Below are positions 50,869 through 59,512 of a stretch of DNA of 64,000 nucleotides, in pieces; positions within the stretch are counted from its first letter, which is position 1; each line of letters starts with the position of its first letter. Location: contig UQKU01000007.1 in assembly GCA_900541675.1 (NCBI GenBank), forward strand, positions 12,550 to 76,549, read 5' to 3'. The notes under the pieces are model-generated. The model had not been told where the DNA came from. It ran no database searches and saw nothing but the letters and a program-made list of their open reading frames with translations. Source of the stretch: an uncultured Collinsella sp. (lineage in GTDB: Bacteria > Actinomycetota > Coriobacteriia > Coriobacteriales > Coriobacteriaceae). The position numbers and the translations under genes are program-made.

Positions 50869-53190
50869 TTAGATATTGGTGCCGAGTCGGTATGCCGCAC
50901 GGACCGCTTCGAGCACACGGCCGGGCGCAAACCCATCGCCGATGTTATGCAGCTCGTCAGCGGCGTGCGTCTGCTGCAGTTTGTAGAACAGCGCGTCGTC
51001 GGGGTGTCCGCCGCAGGCAATGATTACCAAGTCGCAGGTTAGCTCGAGTGACTTCCAGTCGTTGCCGATTTTGGGTGCAAGCGGGTTTTCGACGTTCTCG
51101 GGCAAGACCGGTGACCACGAGACGTAGGGGTCGGGAACGTTTTTGTGGCAGTTGCGACTCAAGTGGAGACGCGCACACCTCGATGGGGCTCCAGACTCGC
51201 GTTTGCCGCCGACTTCCGCGCGCTCGACGCGTGTCATATTGAGGAGCCGCACATTGCGTCCCCTGAGCGTATGGAGTAGGTGGCCGCGATTTGCCGTGCA
51301 GGCGCCCTGCATCATGTGAGGCAGCATTTCAATTACGCTGACCTGTGGTATGCCGTGTTCGACGGTGAGCCATTGGGCAACCTCGCAGCCCACGGCCCCT
51401 CCGCCAATGATGGTGACGGTTTTGGCGTTGCCAAGCAGCGCGGGTTGGCGCAGTAGCTGCGTTGCCAGCACGGCATGGCCCGATGCTGCAAGCTCCGTAA
51501 GACCGGGGATGGGCGGTATTGCATTGGAAGTGCCTGTCGCGCACACGATTGCGTCGAAGCCTGCTTTTGCAAGATCTTCGGCGCGTGCTGCCCGTCCAAG
51601 TTCGAGTGTCAGGTTCCCGTTGGGTTTTTCTGCCTGCTCGCGCACCTGTCGAACAAGATATGATCGGTAGTTATCGAGGTCGAACTTGATCCGGGCGGCG
51701 CTGGCGGAGAGGAGTTTTCCTCCAAGTTCATCTTCGGTATCGATGAGCTTTACGTCGTGGCCACGACGCGCGGCGATTAGCGCACAGACCATCCCAGCGG
51801 GTCCGGCTCCTATCACCGCTATGCGTTTGGGTTCTTTGGCGGGAGCGGGTGTCTGGGGCATGAGGTATTCAAAGCTGCAGCGTGGATTGACGGCACACTG
51901 CGGATGGCCCCCTTCGACAAACTCGTTGAGGCATCCTTCCTGGCATCCGATGCAGGGGCGAATATCTGCCACGCGACCGGCGTACGCCTTGTTGGGCCAC
52001 TCGGGATCCGCAAGCAGCGGGCGTCCGAGCATGATCATATCGGCGTCGCCATTGCGAAGGGCGCGTTCGGCAATGTCGGGGTAGCCCAACTTACCCACCG
52101 CGACAACGGGTACGGGAAGGCCGGCATTGGAGCGGATATTGTCGGCGGCAAAGCGCTCTCGAACGGCGCGCGCCACGGGAACGAAGCAGCCTGCGGGCAT
52201 GCTCGCAGGCGGGTGGGGCATCCACCAGTTGTCATAGCAACCAAGGTCGACGTCAAAGATGTCTACTCCCGCCGCCACGAGCTCTTCCATATAACCCAGG
52301 GTCTGTTCGACTGTACGGCCGCCGCGCATGCGTCCCAGATAGGTCGAATTCATGACCTGCTCGTCATAGGTTTCCTCGAGTGCAAGCGAAAGGTCGATGC
52401 GGTACATGATGGGGTAGTCGGGCCCAACGCGGCGACGGATTTCTTTGATCATATCGAGGCCAAACTGACGCCAATCGGCATAACGTCCGAGCTTGCGATG
52501 GTTAAAGGCGGGGTTTCCGAGCTGCTCGATAAGATAACCCTCGTGCCCGTGCAAATAGACGCCATCGATGCCCATGGCATGAGCATCGGCCGCCGCTTGG
52601 CCGATATTGTTTACGATACGGCGCAGCTTTTGGTCCGAGAGGCGCATGCATGGAATGGCGGGGATGTAGTAGTTAGGCAAGAAACTCGCCGAGACCGGAA
52701 ACTTCTTTTGCGTGATGAGGCATTGCGGGTTGCCCACGCGGCCGAGTCCGGCCGTAAGCTGGACAAAAATGCGTGATCCGAAGGCATGGACACCTTGGGC
52801 AAGGTCGCGCCAGCCTGCCATAACGGTTCGGCTTCGATCGATGCGCGGGAAATAGGTGAGCTTGTCCAGCTCGGTGACCGTGGTATCGATGCCGTGGCTT
52901 ACCGGTACGAGTCCTGTTGTGATGAGGCCGCAGCCGCCTTTGGCGCGGGCGAAAAAGTACTGCAGCATCATGTCACTGGGGCGGCCAGTTTCCTCGCACA
53001 TGTCGATATTGCCCATCGGTGCCATGACAATGCGGTTTTTGACGGTGAGCTTGTTAATTTTGATGGGAGAGAAGAGCTTGTCAAAAGGATAGAGCTCTTG
53101 TGTCATGCGGGACGATCCGCAACCGGAATTTTTGGCGGGCCAGCTGTCGAATGAGTCGACGAGTTGCTGCACCAGTACGTCTTTTCCCAA
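50869..53190 (-). CDS. NADH:flavin oxidoreductase (OYE/2,4-dienoyl-CoA reductase-like, FMN-4Fe4S-FAD)
   Basis: A large flavoprotein. Residues about 30-370 form an OYE TIM barrel (YPFDKLFSPIKINKLTVKNR, IVMAPMG, HGHEGYLIEQLGNP, RIDLSL). CIGCQEGCLN and CAVNPRC supply the 4Fe-4S cysteines. The C-terminal half has two Rossmann loops (AVIGAGPAGMVCAL, TIIGGGAVGCEVAQWL). Related enzymes reduce enoyl-CoAs, bile acid enones or cleave amines. The TTG at 53190 has AAAGGA at 8 bases and lies about 30 bases from the predicted start of transcription; ATG 53106 is the alternative and gives the more usual N-terminus. First gene of the aconitase X operon. Confidence 0.87.
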   Translation of the reverse strand: MGKDVLVQQLVDSFDSWPAKNSGCGSSRMTQELYPFDKLFSPIKINKLTVKNRIVMAPMGNIDMCEETGRPSDMMLQYFFARAKGGCGLITTGLVPVSHGIDTTVTELDKLTYFPRIDRSRTVMAGWRDLAQGVHAFGSRIFVQLTAGLGRVGNPQCLITQKKFPVSASFLPNYYIPAIPCMRLSDQKLRRIVNNIGQAAADAHAMGIDGVYLHGHEGYLIEQLGNPAFNHRKLGRYADWRQFGLDMIKEIRRRVGPDYPIMYRIDLSLALEETYDEQVMNSTYLGRMRGGRTVEQTLGYMEELVAAGVDIFDVDLGCYDNWWMPHPPASMPAGCFVPVARAVRERFAADNIRSNAGLPVPVVAVGKLGYPDIAERALRNGDADMIMLGRPLLADPEWPNKAYAGRVADIRPCIGCQEGCLNEFVEGGHPQCAVNPRCSFEYLMPQTPAPAKEPKRIAVIGAGPAGMVCALIAARRGHDVKLIDTEDELGGKLLSASAARIKFDLDNYRSYLVRQVREQAEKPNGNLTLELGRAARAEDLAKAGFDAIVCATGTSNAIPPIPGLTELAASGHAVLATQLLRQPALLGNAKTVTIIGGGAVGCEVAQWLTVEHGIPQVSVIEMLPHMMQGACTANRGHLLHTLRGRNVRLLNMTRVERAEVGGKRESGAPSRCARLHLSRNCHKNVPDPYVSWSPVLPENVENPLAPKIGNDWKSLELTCDLVIIACGGHPDDALFYKLQQTHAADELHNIGDGFAPGRVLEAVRAAYRLGTNI

Positions 53191-53226
53191 TGAGGTTCCT
53201 TTCAGATGTTGACAAGGTAACAAAGC

Positions 53227-53254
53227 AGTTTACGTCTAAATGTTTAATAGTCAA
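53227..53254 (-). promoter_or_regulatory. Promoter of the aconitase X operon
   Basis: Minus strand: TTGACT (53254-53249), 16-base spacer, TAAACT (53232-53227). It fits a short leader to TTG 53190. The remainder of 53255-53412 contains a small ATTAGCT-CCC-AGCTAAT hairpin (about 53322-53338). Confidence 0.5.
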
Positions 53255-53412
53255 CAACAATGGAGTGAGTTCGGTGAAGGAAAAAAGACTCAATGAGTGC
53301 CAGGTGGCAAGCTGTGCTGCGACATTAGCTCCCAGCTAATGAATTTGAGCTCGCTGCCTCCTACGATGTGCTGTGTGCCGGCACGGTAGCCGGATCGTAG
53401 GAAGGATGCATA

Positions 53413-53856
53413 ATGGCAAAAGAGGGAAAGAAGCCGATCGGCAAGATCGTTTTGGGCGTCATCGTGGTGCTCGTTGTTGCCGGCGTCGTGGGTTCTATGG
53501 GCGGTAACTCGTCTGATTCGTCTACGGGTGATGCAGCAAAGCCTGCCGAACAGACCCAGCAAGTCGAGGAGAAAAAAGAGGCACAAGAACCCTATACGGT
53601 TTCGGATGAGGCCGGGGATACGTCTAATCAGTTCGCGTATAAGATCACTGGCACGTTGACCAATAATACGGATAAAGAGCAAAGCTACATTCAGATTGAG
53701 TATGTTCTGTATGACGCAGACGGCAATCAGGTGGGAACGGCTCTTGCGAACACCAACCATCTCAAAGCGGGCGGCACCTGGAAGTTCGAAGCGATGAGCA
53801 CGGTATCTCCCGACCAGGTTGCCAGCTGGGAACGTTCTGACGTGAGCGGTTTTTAA
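53413..53856 (+). CDS. Membrane-anchored FxLYD domain protein
   Basis: 147 residues: a basic N-terminus, one signal-anchor helix (IVLGVIVVLVVAGVVGSMGG), a charged disordered linker, then an FxLYD-type beta domain (ITGTLTNNTDKEQSYIQIEY, VLYDADGNQVGTAL). Such domains are extracellular and of unknown ligand. ATG 53413 follows AGGAAGG. It lies upstream of an HTH protein and a Ser/Thr kinase on the same strand. Confidence 0.78.
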   Translation: MAKEGKKPIGKIVLGVIVVLVVAGVVGSMGGNSSDSSTGDAAKPAEQTQQVEEKKEAQEPYTVSDEAGDTSNQFAYKITGTLTNNTDKEQSYIQIEYVLYDADGNQVGTALANTNHLKAGGTWKFEAMSTVSPDQVASWERSDVSGF

Positions 53857-53903
53857 CTAGAATTAAAAACATGGTTACTATGCGAGCTGGGGGGTGAGGC
53901 CAT

Positions 53904-54326
53904 ATGCCTGATAAGAAGCTAACCGAAGAGTTGCTCAACGAGCTGCTCGATGCTCCGAGTATCGAGGGCTATATCAAAGAGCACGACTTTACCGCCCCGT
54001 CGCTTTCGGAGTATCTGAAACAGCTTTTGGAAGAAAAGGGGCTGGAGCGCTCGCGCGTGGTGCGTATGGCCGACCTCAACGAGACGTTTGGCTATCAGAT
54101 CTTTACCGGTGCGCGGCATCCGAGCCGCAATAAGGTGCTGCAGATTGCCTTTGCCATGGCGCTGACGCTCAAGGAGACCAACCGCGCCTTGTCGGCGGCG
54201 GGCGCCAATGTCCTCAACTGCAAGGACCGCCGTGACGCCATCATCATTTTCTGTATCGATCGTGGCTGCAGCCTGCAAAAGGTGAACGAGGAGCTGTATC
54301 GCTTTGGTGAGGAGACGGTGAGCTAA
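53904..54326 (+). CDS. Helix-turn-helix protein paired with Ser/Thr kinase
   Basis: 140 residues, all helical. LSEYLKQLLEEKGLERSRVVRMADLNETFGYQIFTGARHPSRNKVLQIAFAMAL (cited as SEYLKQLLEEKGLERS and ETFGYQIFTGARHPSRNK) is an XRE-like helix-turn-helix. This type of small HTH protein is often encoded just before a serine/threonine kinase, as here (86-base gap), and is a plausible phosphorylation target. DNA target unknown. Confidence 0.75.
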   Translation: MPDKKLTEELLNELLDAPSIEGYIKEHDFTAPSLSEYLKQLLEEKGLERSRVVRMADLNETFGYQIFTGARHPSRNKVLQIAFAMALTLKETNRALSAAGANVLNCKDRRDAIIIFCIDRGCSLQKVNEELYRFGEETVS

Positions 54327-54370
54327 CGGTTGGCTGCCGGCGGAAGCGGTGTTCACGATATTTAGAACGT

Positions 54371-54406
54371 GCAGGGCACGGGCGTCATGGGGCGTCCGCG
54401 CCCTGC
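54371..54406 (+). terminator. Hairpin immediately upstream of the kinase start
   Basis: GCAGGGC-A-CGG (54371-54381) pairs with CCG-C-GCCCTGC (54396-54406). The kinase ATG follows 6 bases later with no ribosome site between, so the hairpin may control its translation or end the upstream message. Confidence 0.6.
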
Positions 54407-54412
54407 GTTATT

Positions 54413-55813
54413 ATGGACGCTATGGATACTCAGAGCCCAACATATTCCGATGATGAGCTGACCGCTGCGCTCGCCGGACACCTGGCGTCACTTGAGCGTG
54501 ATGACAGCTATCGCGTAGACCGTGTGCTCAAGCACTCCGACGTCGAGACGACCGAGCTCGTGTACTTTGAGGGCTCCGGCGGAGGATCTCTTGGCCCCTT
54601 TGTTCGCAAGCGCATCGACGCGTCGGCCCAGATTGGCGGGGCGTATGAACGCCTGTTTGCGGCCCAGCATGCTGGGCGACGTTACGAGCACTTGCCTCGG
54701 ATTGTCGATTGCCGCCGCGTGGGCGACGAGCTTTGCGTGGTCATGGAATACATCGAAGGCGAAACGCTCGGGGCCCTGGTGGGGCGTTTGGGTGCGACGC
54801 CCGATTATGCCTGTGAGCTGTTTGGCGCCCTTTGTGATGCAGTTGCGGAGCTCCATGCCGGCTTTGCGTCGGCGGGGGAGATGGCTGCGCCGGTGATCCA
54901 TCGCGACCTAAAGCCCTCGAATATCATCGTATCGGGCGCAAACTATACGCCCGATACAGGCATGACATTTTCATCGCTGGTGATTATCGACTTGGGAATC
55001 GCTCGCGTGTGGCGCGAGGGAGCCGATGCCGATACCGTTAAGTTTGGCACGCGTCCCTATGCGCCGCCCGAGCAGTATGGTTTTGGCCAGACGAGCGTGC
55101 GCAGCGATGTCTATGCGCTCGGTGCCCTGCTGTTCTTTTGTCTGACGGGGGCCGACCCCAAGCCGGGTCGGAACATGCGCGAGCAATGCGAGGCATATGA
55201 TATCCCCGCCTCGCTTGCCGATGTTATTTGCATGGCGATGGCGCTCGATCCGGACAAGCGCTTTGCAAGCGCGAAGGCGCTAGGGCACGCTGCGCGTGCA
55301 TCCTATGCGTTGTCCGCACCGACGCCGTCGTCCGCGCCGAATGCTGCTTCCTTCCAAGAGCCTCCGGAGCGGCGAGCCGTGTGCCCTGCGCCCGTGCTCC
55401 CCACGGATCAGTCTCAGGGCGGATTGCCGTTGGTGCCTGAGCGCCCGAATTTACTCTCCCGCATTCCCGACACCGTTGGGCGCATTTGGAACGCATTCGT
55501 CTATCTTTCGCTACTTGTTTTCTTTGCCGGAAGCCATTTTGCCGTTTTTCATCCTACGGGCGCCAACCAAAACTACCCGATGTGGTTTCTCGCGATTGAG
55601 TATTTTATCTTCGTCGACGGTCTCGTAGTGCTCATCCATTTTGTGATGCTCGACAAACGCCGCCTTCGCCGGCGGTTTGAGCTACTCGATAGATACCGCG
55701 GTAAAAAGCTTGCAAAGCTCTGGCTCAAGGCTATGGGTGTGCTCTTGTTGGTAATGATTATCATTGTTGCCATTGCAAACGCGACTGGCGTCGTCGATAC
55801 CTCCGTCGCGTAA
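54413..55813 (+). CDS. Serine/threonine protein kinase with C-terminal membrane helices
   Basis: 466 residues (ATG 54413; ATG 54422 also possible, neither with a clear ribosome site). Hanks-type kinase: VVMEYIEGETL hinge, HRDLKPSNII catalytic loop, DLGIAR in place of DFG, and activation-end APPEQYG followed by SDVYALGALLFFCLTG. The ATP-binding lobe is short and its glycine loop (YFEGSGGGSLGPFVRKRID) is unusual, with the Lys in VRKRI. After a Pro/Ser linker come helices (FVYLSLLVFFAGSHFAVF, FLAIEYFIFVDGLVVLI, LLLVMIIIVAIANA). No PASTA domains, so it differs from PknB-type cell-wall kinases. Confidence 0.88.
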   Translation: MDAMDTQSPTYSDDELTAALAGHLASLERDDSYRVDRVLKHSDVETTELVYFEGSGGGSLGPFVRKRIDASAQIGGAYERLFAAQHAGRRYEHLPRIVDCRRVGDELCVVMEYIEGETLGALVGRLGATPDYACELFGALCDAVAELHAGFASAGEMAAPVIHRDLKPSNIIVSGANYTPDTGMTFSSLVIIDLGIARVWREGADADTVKFGTRPYAPPEQYGFGQTSVRSDVYALGALLFFCLTGADPKPGRNMREQCEAYDIPASLADVICMAMALDPDKRFASAKALGHAARASYALSAPTPSSAPNAASFQEPPERRAVCPAPVLPTDQSQGGLPLVPERPNLLSRIPDTVGRIWNAFVYLSLLVFFAGSHFAVFHPTGANQNYPMWFLAIEYFIFVDGLVVLIHFVMLDKRRLRRRFELLDRYRGKKLAKLWLKAMGVLLLVMIIIVAIANATGVVDTSVA

Positions 55814-55818
55814 AAGAA

Positions 55819-55842
55819 AAAGGGCCCCAATTGGGGCCCTTT
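55819..55842. terminator. Bidirectional palindromic terminator
   Basis: A 24-base perfect palindrome (AAAGGGCCCCAA / TTGGGGCCCTTT) between the converging kinase and cell-wall hydrolase genes, with an A run on the left. Confidence 0.88.
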
Positions 55843-55852
55843 GACGTTGATC

Positions 55853-56986
55853 TTAGATGCGGTTCATCTGGGTTGCAACCTTGTTGTACCAGTCCTGCCA
55901 CGTGGGCGGGCAGTACTTTTTGGCGGCTGCCGGGGTAAGCGTGGAGCCATAGTTGGCGCCCAGGTAGGCAACGTGGGCAGAGACGCCCTCGCTCCAGCTA
56001 CCAAAGCTCCGCCAGCCGCCGCCGCGGGCGCTCCAGCCCCAGGCGTTATAGGAGCCGGCACAATAGAGGCCCTTGCTGCTCTCGATGCAGGCGATGGCGG
56101 GAGACCAGCGAGGGTCAACACCGGTGTTCCAGGCTGCCACGGCAAAGTTGTAACCCTGGCCTGCCATGGGGGAGCCGGCGAGGTAGTTGTCGATGCGACT
56201 CGTCCACTCGTTGATAAACGAGTCGTAATCGGAGTTGCCGGTATTGGAGTTGTTCACCGTGGTGTCGATAGTGGTGTTGGCGTTATTGGCCTGGCTGTTG
56301 GAGTTGTTGCCGCTCACGCCCTCGCCCGAGAGCTTCTCGGCGGCAGCGGCCTTGTCGGCCTCGAGCTTGGCCAGCTCTGCGGCATTCTCCTGCTCGGCCT
56401 TTGCCTGGGCTTCGCTGCGAAGCTGCTGGGCCTGTGCCAGTGCGTCCTCGGCGGTTTTCTGCTCGGTCTCGAGTTGGGACTTCGCCTGCTCGAGCTCGGT
56501 CTTGTTCTGCTCGAGCTCGGTCTGCATCTTGTTGAGCTCTTCGATCTCGTCGACGCTCGAGCTCGTGATCTGGTTGGTGTACTTGCAGGTGGTGATGAAC
56601 TCGCCCAGGCTCTGCGCGTTGACCAGGAAGCTCACGATGGGGTTGGTGCCCTTCTGGTACTTATACAGATCGCGCATGGCGGAGCTCGCCTTGGCCTGTT
56701 GATCGGGAAGTTCGGCTTCGATCTTCTCGATGCTTGCCTCGTTAGTGTCGATTTGCTTCTGCAGATCCTCGAGCTTGGTGCGGGCTTCGTTGTAGGCACT
56801 CGTGGCGGTTTCGATTTTCTGCTGGGCAGCGGAAAGCTGATCCTGCGTTGCCTGCGAGGCGGCATAGGCTGCGACGGGGGAGAGCATCGGCGCGGCCGTC
56901 AGTGTAACGGCAAGCGCGGCGCTCGTGATGATACGAGCCGGCTTCGACGCGATGAGCGCTGCGGTGCGATGGTTCGAATGCTGCAT
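55853..56986 (-). CDS. Secreted coiled-coil protein with C-terminal lysozyme-like domain
   Basis: 377 residues from ATG 56986 (AGAGGGA site). A signal peptide (ITSAALAVTLTAAPMLSPVAAYAAS) is followed by a long coiled coil (residues about 45-215) with heptads (LEDLQKQIDTNEASIEKIEAEL, cited in part). A flexible Asn/Ser linker precedes a C-terminal domain with SPAIACIESSKGLYC, YNAWGWSARGGGWRSFGSW and VAYLGANYG. The last part resembles glucosaminidase/lysozyme-type folds, with Glu in IESSKG as candidate catalyst. Overall plan is like PcsB/CwlO-type wall hydrolases driven by FtsEX. Three palindromic operators lie upstream. Confidence 0.8.
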   Translation of the reverse strand: MQHSNHRTAALIASKPARIITSAALAVTLTAAPMLSPVAAYAASQATQDQLSAAQQKIETATSAYNEARTKLEDLQKQIDTNEASIEKIEAELPDQQAKASSAMRDLYKYQKGTNPIVSFLVNAQSLGEFITTCKYTNQITSSSVDEIEELNKMQTELEQNKTELEQAKSQLETEQKTAEDALAQAQQLRSEAQAKAEQENAAELAKLEADKAAAAEKLSGEGVSGNNSNSQANNANTTIDTTVNNSNTGNSDYDSFINEWTSRIDNYLAGSPMAGQGYNFAVAAWNTGVDPRWSPAIACIESSKGLYCAGSYNAWGWSARGGGWRSFGSWSEGVSAHVAYLGANYGSTLTPAAAKKYCPPTWQDWYNKVATQMNRI

Positions 56987-57001
56987 CCAGTCCCTCTGCA
57001 A

Positions 57002-57300
57002 TCAATCGTAGGTTATAGTTCGAAAGGTATTCTACTACTGCTTTCGACTTCAACTTGAACCTTAAAGGTTCTAAAGGGTCAAGTTGAACTTGAGGTTTTG
57101 GCCTTGACCTGCAGTTATAGTGAATTGTTAAGAAACCATAGAGTTCAACTTTAACGTTACGGAACCCTGCGGGCTCGATCATAAGCGCCTGCTTGCCATA
57201 GATATGGTGGAACTTTGGGAAGCGACGGTTTGGCACGCTAGAATAAACCAGTTGCATAAAGACCGCCCATCGTACGGGCAGTTGATGATAGGAAGTTTCC
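57002..57300. promoter_or_regulatory. Divergent control region with three GTTCAAnTTGAAC-type palindromes
   Basis: CTTCAACTTGAAC (57048-57060), GTCAAGTTGAAC (57078-57089) and GTTCAACTTTAAC (57143-57155) are variants of one 13-bp palindrome; between the first two lies another near-palindrome, GAACCTTAAAGGTTC. They sit between the cell-wall hydrolase (minus) and D-Asp ligase (plus) genes. A -10-like TAGAAT (minus) lies near 57030. Confidence 0.55.
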
Positions 57301-58557
57301 ATGGCATTGCAGTTTACAGAGCGCGAGTTTATACCCGTGCTGCTCGGCGGCGATATCAACGCCTATTCGGTGGCGCGCGCCTTCTACGAGGAGTATCAGG
57401 TCAAGAGCCTGGTCTTTGGCAAGTATCAGACGGGTCCTGCATACCGCAGCCAGATTATCGACTATACGCCCAATGTGGATATCGACACTATGCCGGTCAT
57501 GATCGAGACCGTCAACGGCATTGCACAGGCCAATCCCGATAGGAAGATTATCCTCATGGGCTGCGGCGATAACTACGTCGCGCTTGCCGCACAGGCTCAG
57601 GATGCCGGCCAGCTTGCCTCCAACGTCATCGCGCCCTATGCGCCCTACAGCATGCTCGAGCAGTGCCAGAAGAAGGAGATCTTCTACGAGCTGTGCGAGA
57701 AGCACGGTGTGCCCTATCCGCACACGTTTACCTTTACCATGGCGATGCTCAACGCCCAGGGCGAGGCTTCCGCCGAGGTGCTCGACCAGATCGACTTTCC
57801 CTTCCCGATGATTCTGAAGCCCTCTGACGGCATCATGTGGTGGGAGCACGAGTTCGAGGGCCAGAAGAAGGCCTACGAGATTGCCGATCGCGCCGAGCTG
57901 GAGCAGGTCATTCGCGATGTGTACGCCAGTGGCTACACCGATGACCTCATCTTGCAGGACCGCGTGCCCGGCAACGACGAGTACATGCGCGTGCTTACCA
58001 GTTATTCCGACCGCAACGGCAAGGTTCGCATGATGTGCCTGGGTCACGTGCTGCTCGAGGAGCATCAGCCCCATGGTGTCGGCAACCACGCCTGCATCAT
58101 CACCGAGCCCAACGACGAGCTCATGGGTGGCGTGCGCAAGCTGCTTGAGGACCTTAAGTTCACGGGCTTCTCCAACTTCGACGTCAAGTACGACCAACGC
58201 GATGGTTCGTTTAAGTTCTTCGACTTCAACACGCGTCAGGGCCGCAGTAACTACTACGTCACCAACAGCGGCTTTAACGTTGCCAAGTACGTGGTGGATG
58301 AGTACGTCTATAACCGTCCGTTTGAGCCGGAATTTGTGACGGCGCAGGACGAGGCTCTGTGGATGGTCGTCCCCATGGGTGTCGTTGACAAGTATGTCAA
58401 GGACCCCGAGCTGCGTGCGAAGGCGCATCGTCTGGCCAAGGAGGGCAAGGCCGCCGATCCTTCGTTTATGAAGGGCGATTTTGTCTTTAACCGCTGGTTG
58501 CGCATGCGGCACACCAAGCTGCGTCACTTTAAGCTGTTCAAGACGTATTACAAGTAG
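57301..58557 (+). CDS. ATP-grasp carboxylate-amine ligase, probable D-aspartate ligase
   Basis: 418 residues. N-terminal substrate domain with VLLGGDINAYSVARAF. ATP-grasp core: FPMILKPSDGIMWW (ATP Lys), LILQDRVPGNDEYM and the metal residues in FDVKYDQRDGSFKFFDFNTRQGR (cited as KFFDFNTRQGR). It resembles the Aslfm-type enzymes that attach D-Asp to the Lys/Orn side chain of peptidoglycan precursors. The next gene is an aspartate-type racemase, the same pairing as in Enterococcus faecium. Cytoplasmic, acting on UDP-MurNAc-peptides. Amino acceptor unknown. Confidence 0.83.
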   Translation: MALQFTEREFIPVLLGGDINAYSVARAFYEEYQVKSLVFGKYQTGPAYRSQIIDYTPNVDIDTMPVMIETVNGIAQANPDRKIILMGCGDNYVALAAQAQDAGQLASNVIAPYAPYSMLEQCQKKEIFYELCEKHGVPYPHTFTFTMAMLNAQGEASAEVLDQIDFPFPMILKPSDGIMWWEHEFEGQKKAYEIADRAELEQVIRDVYASGYTDDLILQDRVPGNDEYMRVLTSYSDRNGKVRMMCLGHVLLEEHQPHGVGNHACIITEPNDELMGGVRKLLEDLKFTGFSNFDVKYDQRDGSFKFFDFNTRQGRSNYYVTNSGFNVAKYVVDEYVYNRPFEPEFVTAQDEALWMVVPMGVVDKYVKDPELRAKAHRLAKEGKAADPSFMKGDFVFNRWLRMRHTKLRHFKLFKTYYK

Positions 58558-58566
58558 ATGAGCGCG

Positions 58567-58596
58567 GCGCCCGCCCGGTTTACATCGGGCGGGCGC
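58567..58596 (+). terminator. GC hairpin between ligase and racemase genes
   Basis: An 11-bp perfect stem (GCGCCCGCCCG / CGGGCGGGCGC) with an 8-base loop and no T tract; more likely an mRNA processing or stability element than a terminator. Confidence 0.55.
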
Positions 58597-58641
58597 GGGC
58601 ATGATACGCGCAACGGTGCGAGCGTCACCAAGGAGGCGGCG

Positions 58642-59388
58642 ATGGAAAAGCTGGGAGTTATCGGCGGCATGGGCGCTGAGGCCACGTCGTATTACTACGA
58701 CCAGGTCGTGCGTCATACGGCTGCTGCCTGTGATCAGGAGCATATCGACATGGTGGTGCTTTCCAAGTCGACCATGCCCGACCGTACGCTGGCCATCAAG
58801 ACCGGCGAGCATGCCGAGCTGCTGGCGACCATGAAGGAGTGCGCACAGGCGCTCGAGACACTGGGCTGCGCGCACATTGCCATTCCCTGCAACACATCGC
58901 ACTACTTCTACGACCAGATTCAGTCGTTTACCAAGGTGCCGATTATCCACATGCCGCGTGAGTCGGTGCGCTATGCCCTGGCGGGCGCGGTGATGGGGGA
59001 GTGCGAGTTCGATCCCAACCTGAGCATGCCGTCCGAGCCGGTGCGCAAGATCGGCATCATGGGCACTGACGGCACCGTGGGTGCAGGCGTCTATGGGCGC
59101 GAGTGCGAGGCCGCGGGCGTCGAGGTCGTCTATCCCAGCGAGAAGCGCCAGGCCGACGTGATGTCGCTGATTTATGATGACGTGAAGGCCGGACGCGAGC
59201 CCGATATGGACAAGTTTGACCGCGTGATGTGGGAGTTCGCCCGCAGCGGCTGCGACCGCGTCATTCTGGCCTGCACCGAGCTCTCGGTGCTGCAAAAGTA
59301 CCGGGAGATGCCCGAGATTACCCTTGACGCCATGGACGTCCTGGTGCGCGAATCCATCATCCGCAGCGGCGCCCCCTACCGCCTGTAG
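58642..59388 (+). CDS. Aspartate/glutamate racemase family protein
   Basis: A 248-residue cofactor-independent racemase. MEKLGVIGGMGAEATSYYY is the family start; ATG 58642 follows AAGGAGG, whereas the frame from 58558 lacks a site. Catalytic cysteines are in AIPCNTSHYF and LACTELSVL. Together with the ATP-grasp gene it would supply D-Asp for peptidoglycan cross-bridges. Aspartate rather than glutamate is chosen from this context. Confidence 0.88.
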   Translation: MEKLGVIGGMGAEATSYYYDQVVRHTAAACDQEHIDMVVLSKSTMPDRTLAIKTGEHAELLATMKECAQALETLGCAHIAIPCNTSHYFYDQIQSFTKVPIIHMPRESVRYALAGAVMGECEFDPNLSMPSEPVRKIGIMGTDGTVGAGVYGRECEAAGVEVVYPSEKRQADVMSLIYDDVKAGREPDMDKFDRVMWEFARSGCDRVILACTELSVLQKYREMPEITLDAMDVLVRESIIRSGAPYRL

Positions 59389-59394
59389 CCCTCG

Positions 59395-59429
59395 ACCTGC
59401 CAAAAAGAGACAGGTTTATTTTGGTAGGT
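59395..59429 (+). repeat. CCAAAA/TTTTGG palindromic repeat, copy C
   Basis: ACCTGCCAAAA..AGAGACAGG..TTTTGGTAGGT: an 11-base arm pairs with its complement around the core. It begins 7 bases after the racemase stop. Confidence 0.68.
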
Positions 59430-59447
59430 TTTATCTGGGGGAACAGT

Positions 59448-59484
59448 AAGGCCTCGACTCGTTTGGTGCGAGCCGAGGCCTTTT
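59448..59484. terminator. Bidirectional terminator
   Basis: AAGGCCTCGACTCG / CGAGCCGAGGCCTT (one mismatch) followed by TT. It lies between the racemase and the converging ecfT. Confidence 0.85.
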
Positions 59485-59512
59485 GAATTTGTCGGTTGCC
59501 GGGGGCGATGGG

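Noticed and set aside
57238..59403. A 721-codon open frame on the minus strand
   Set aside because: Antisense to the D-Asp ligase and racemase genes; no start signal and no recognisable domain.
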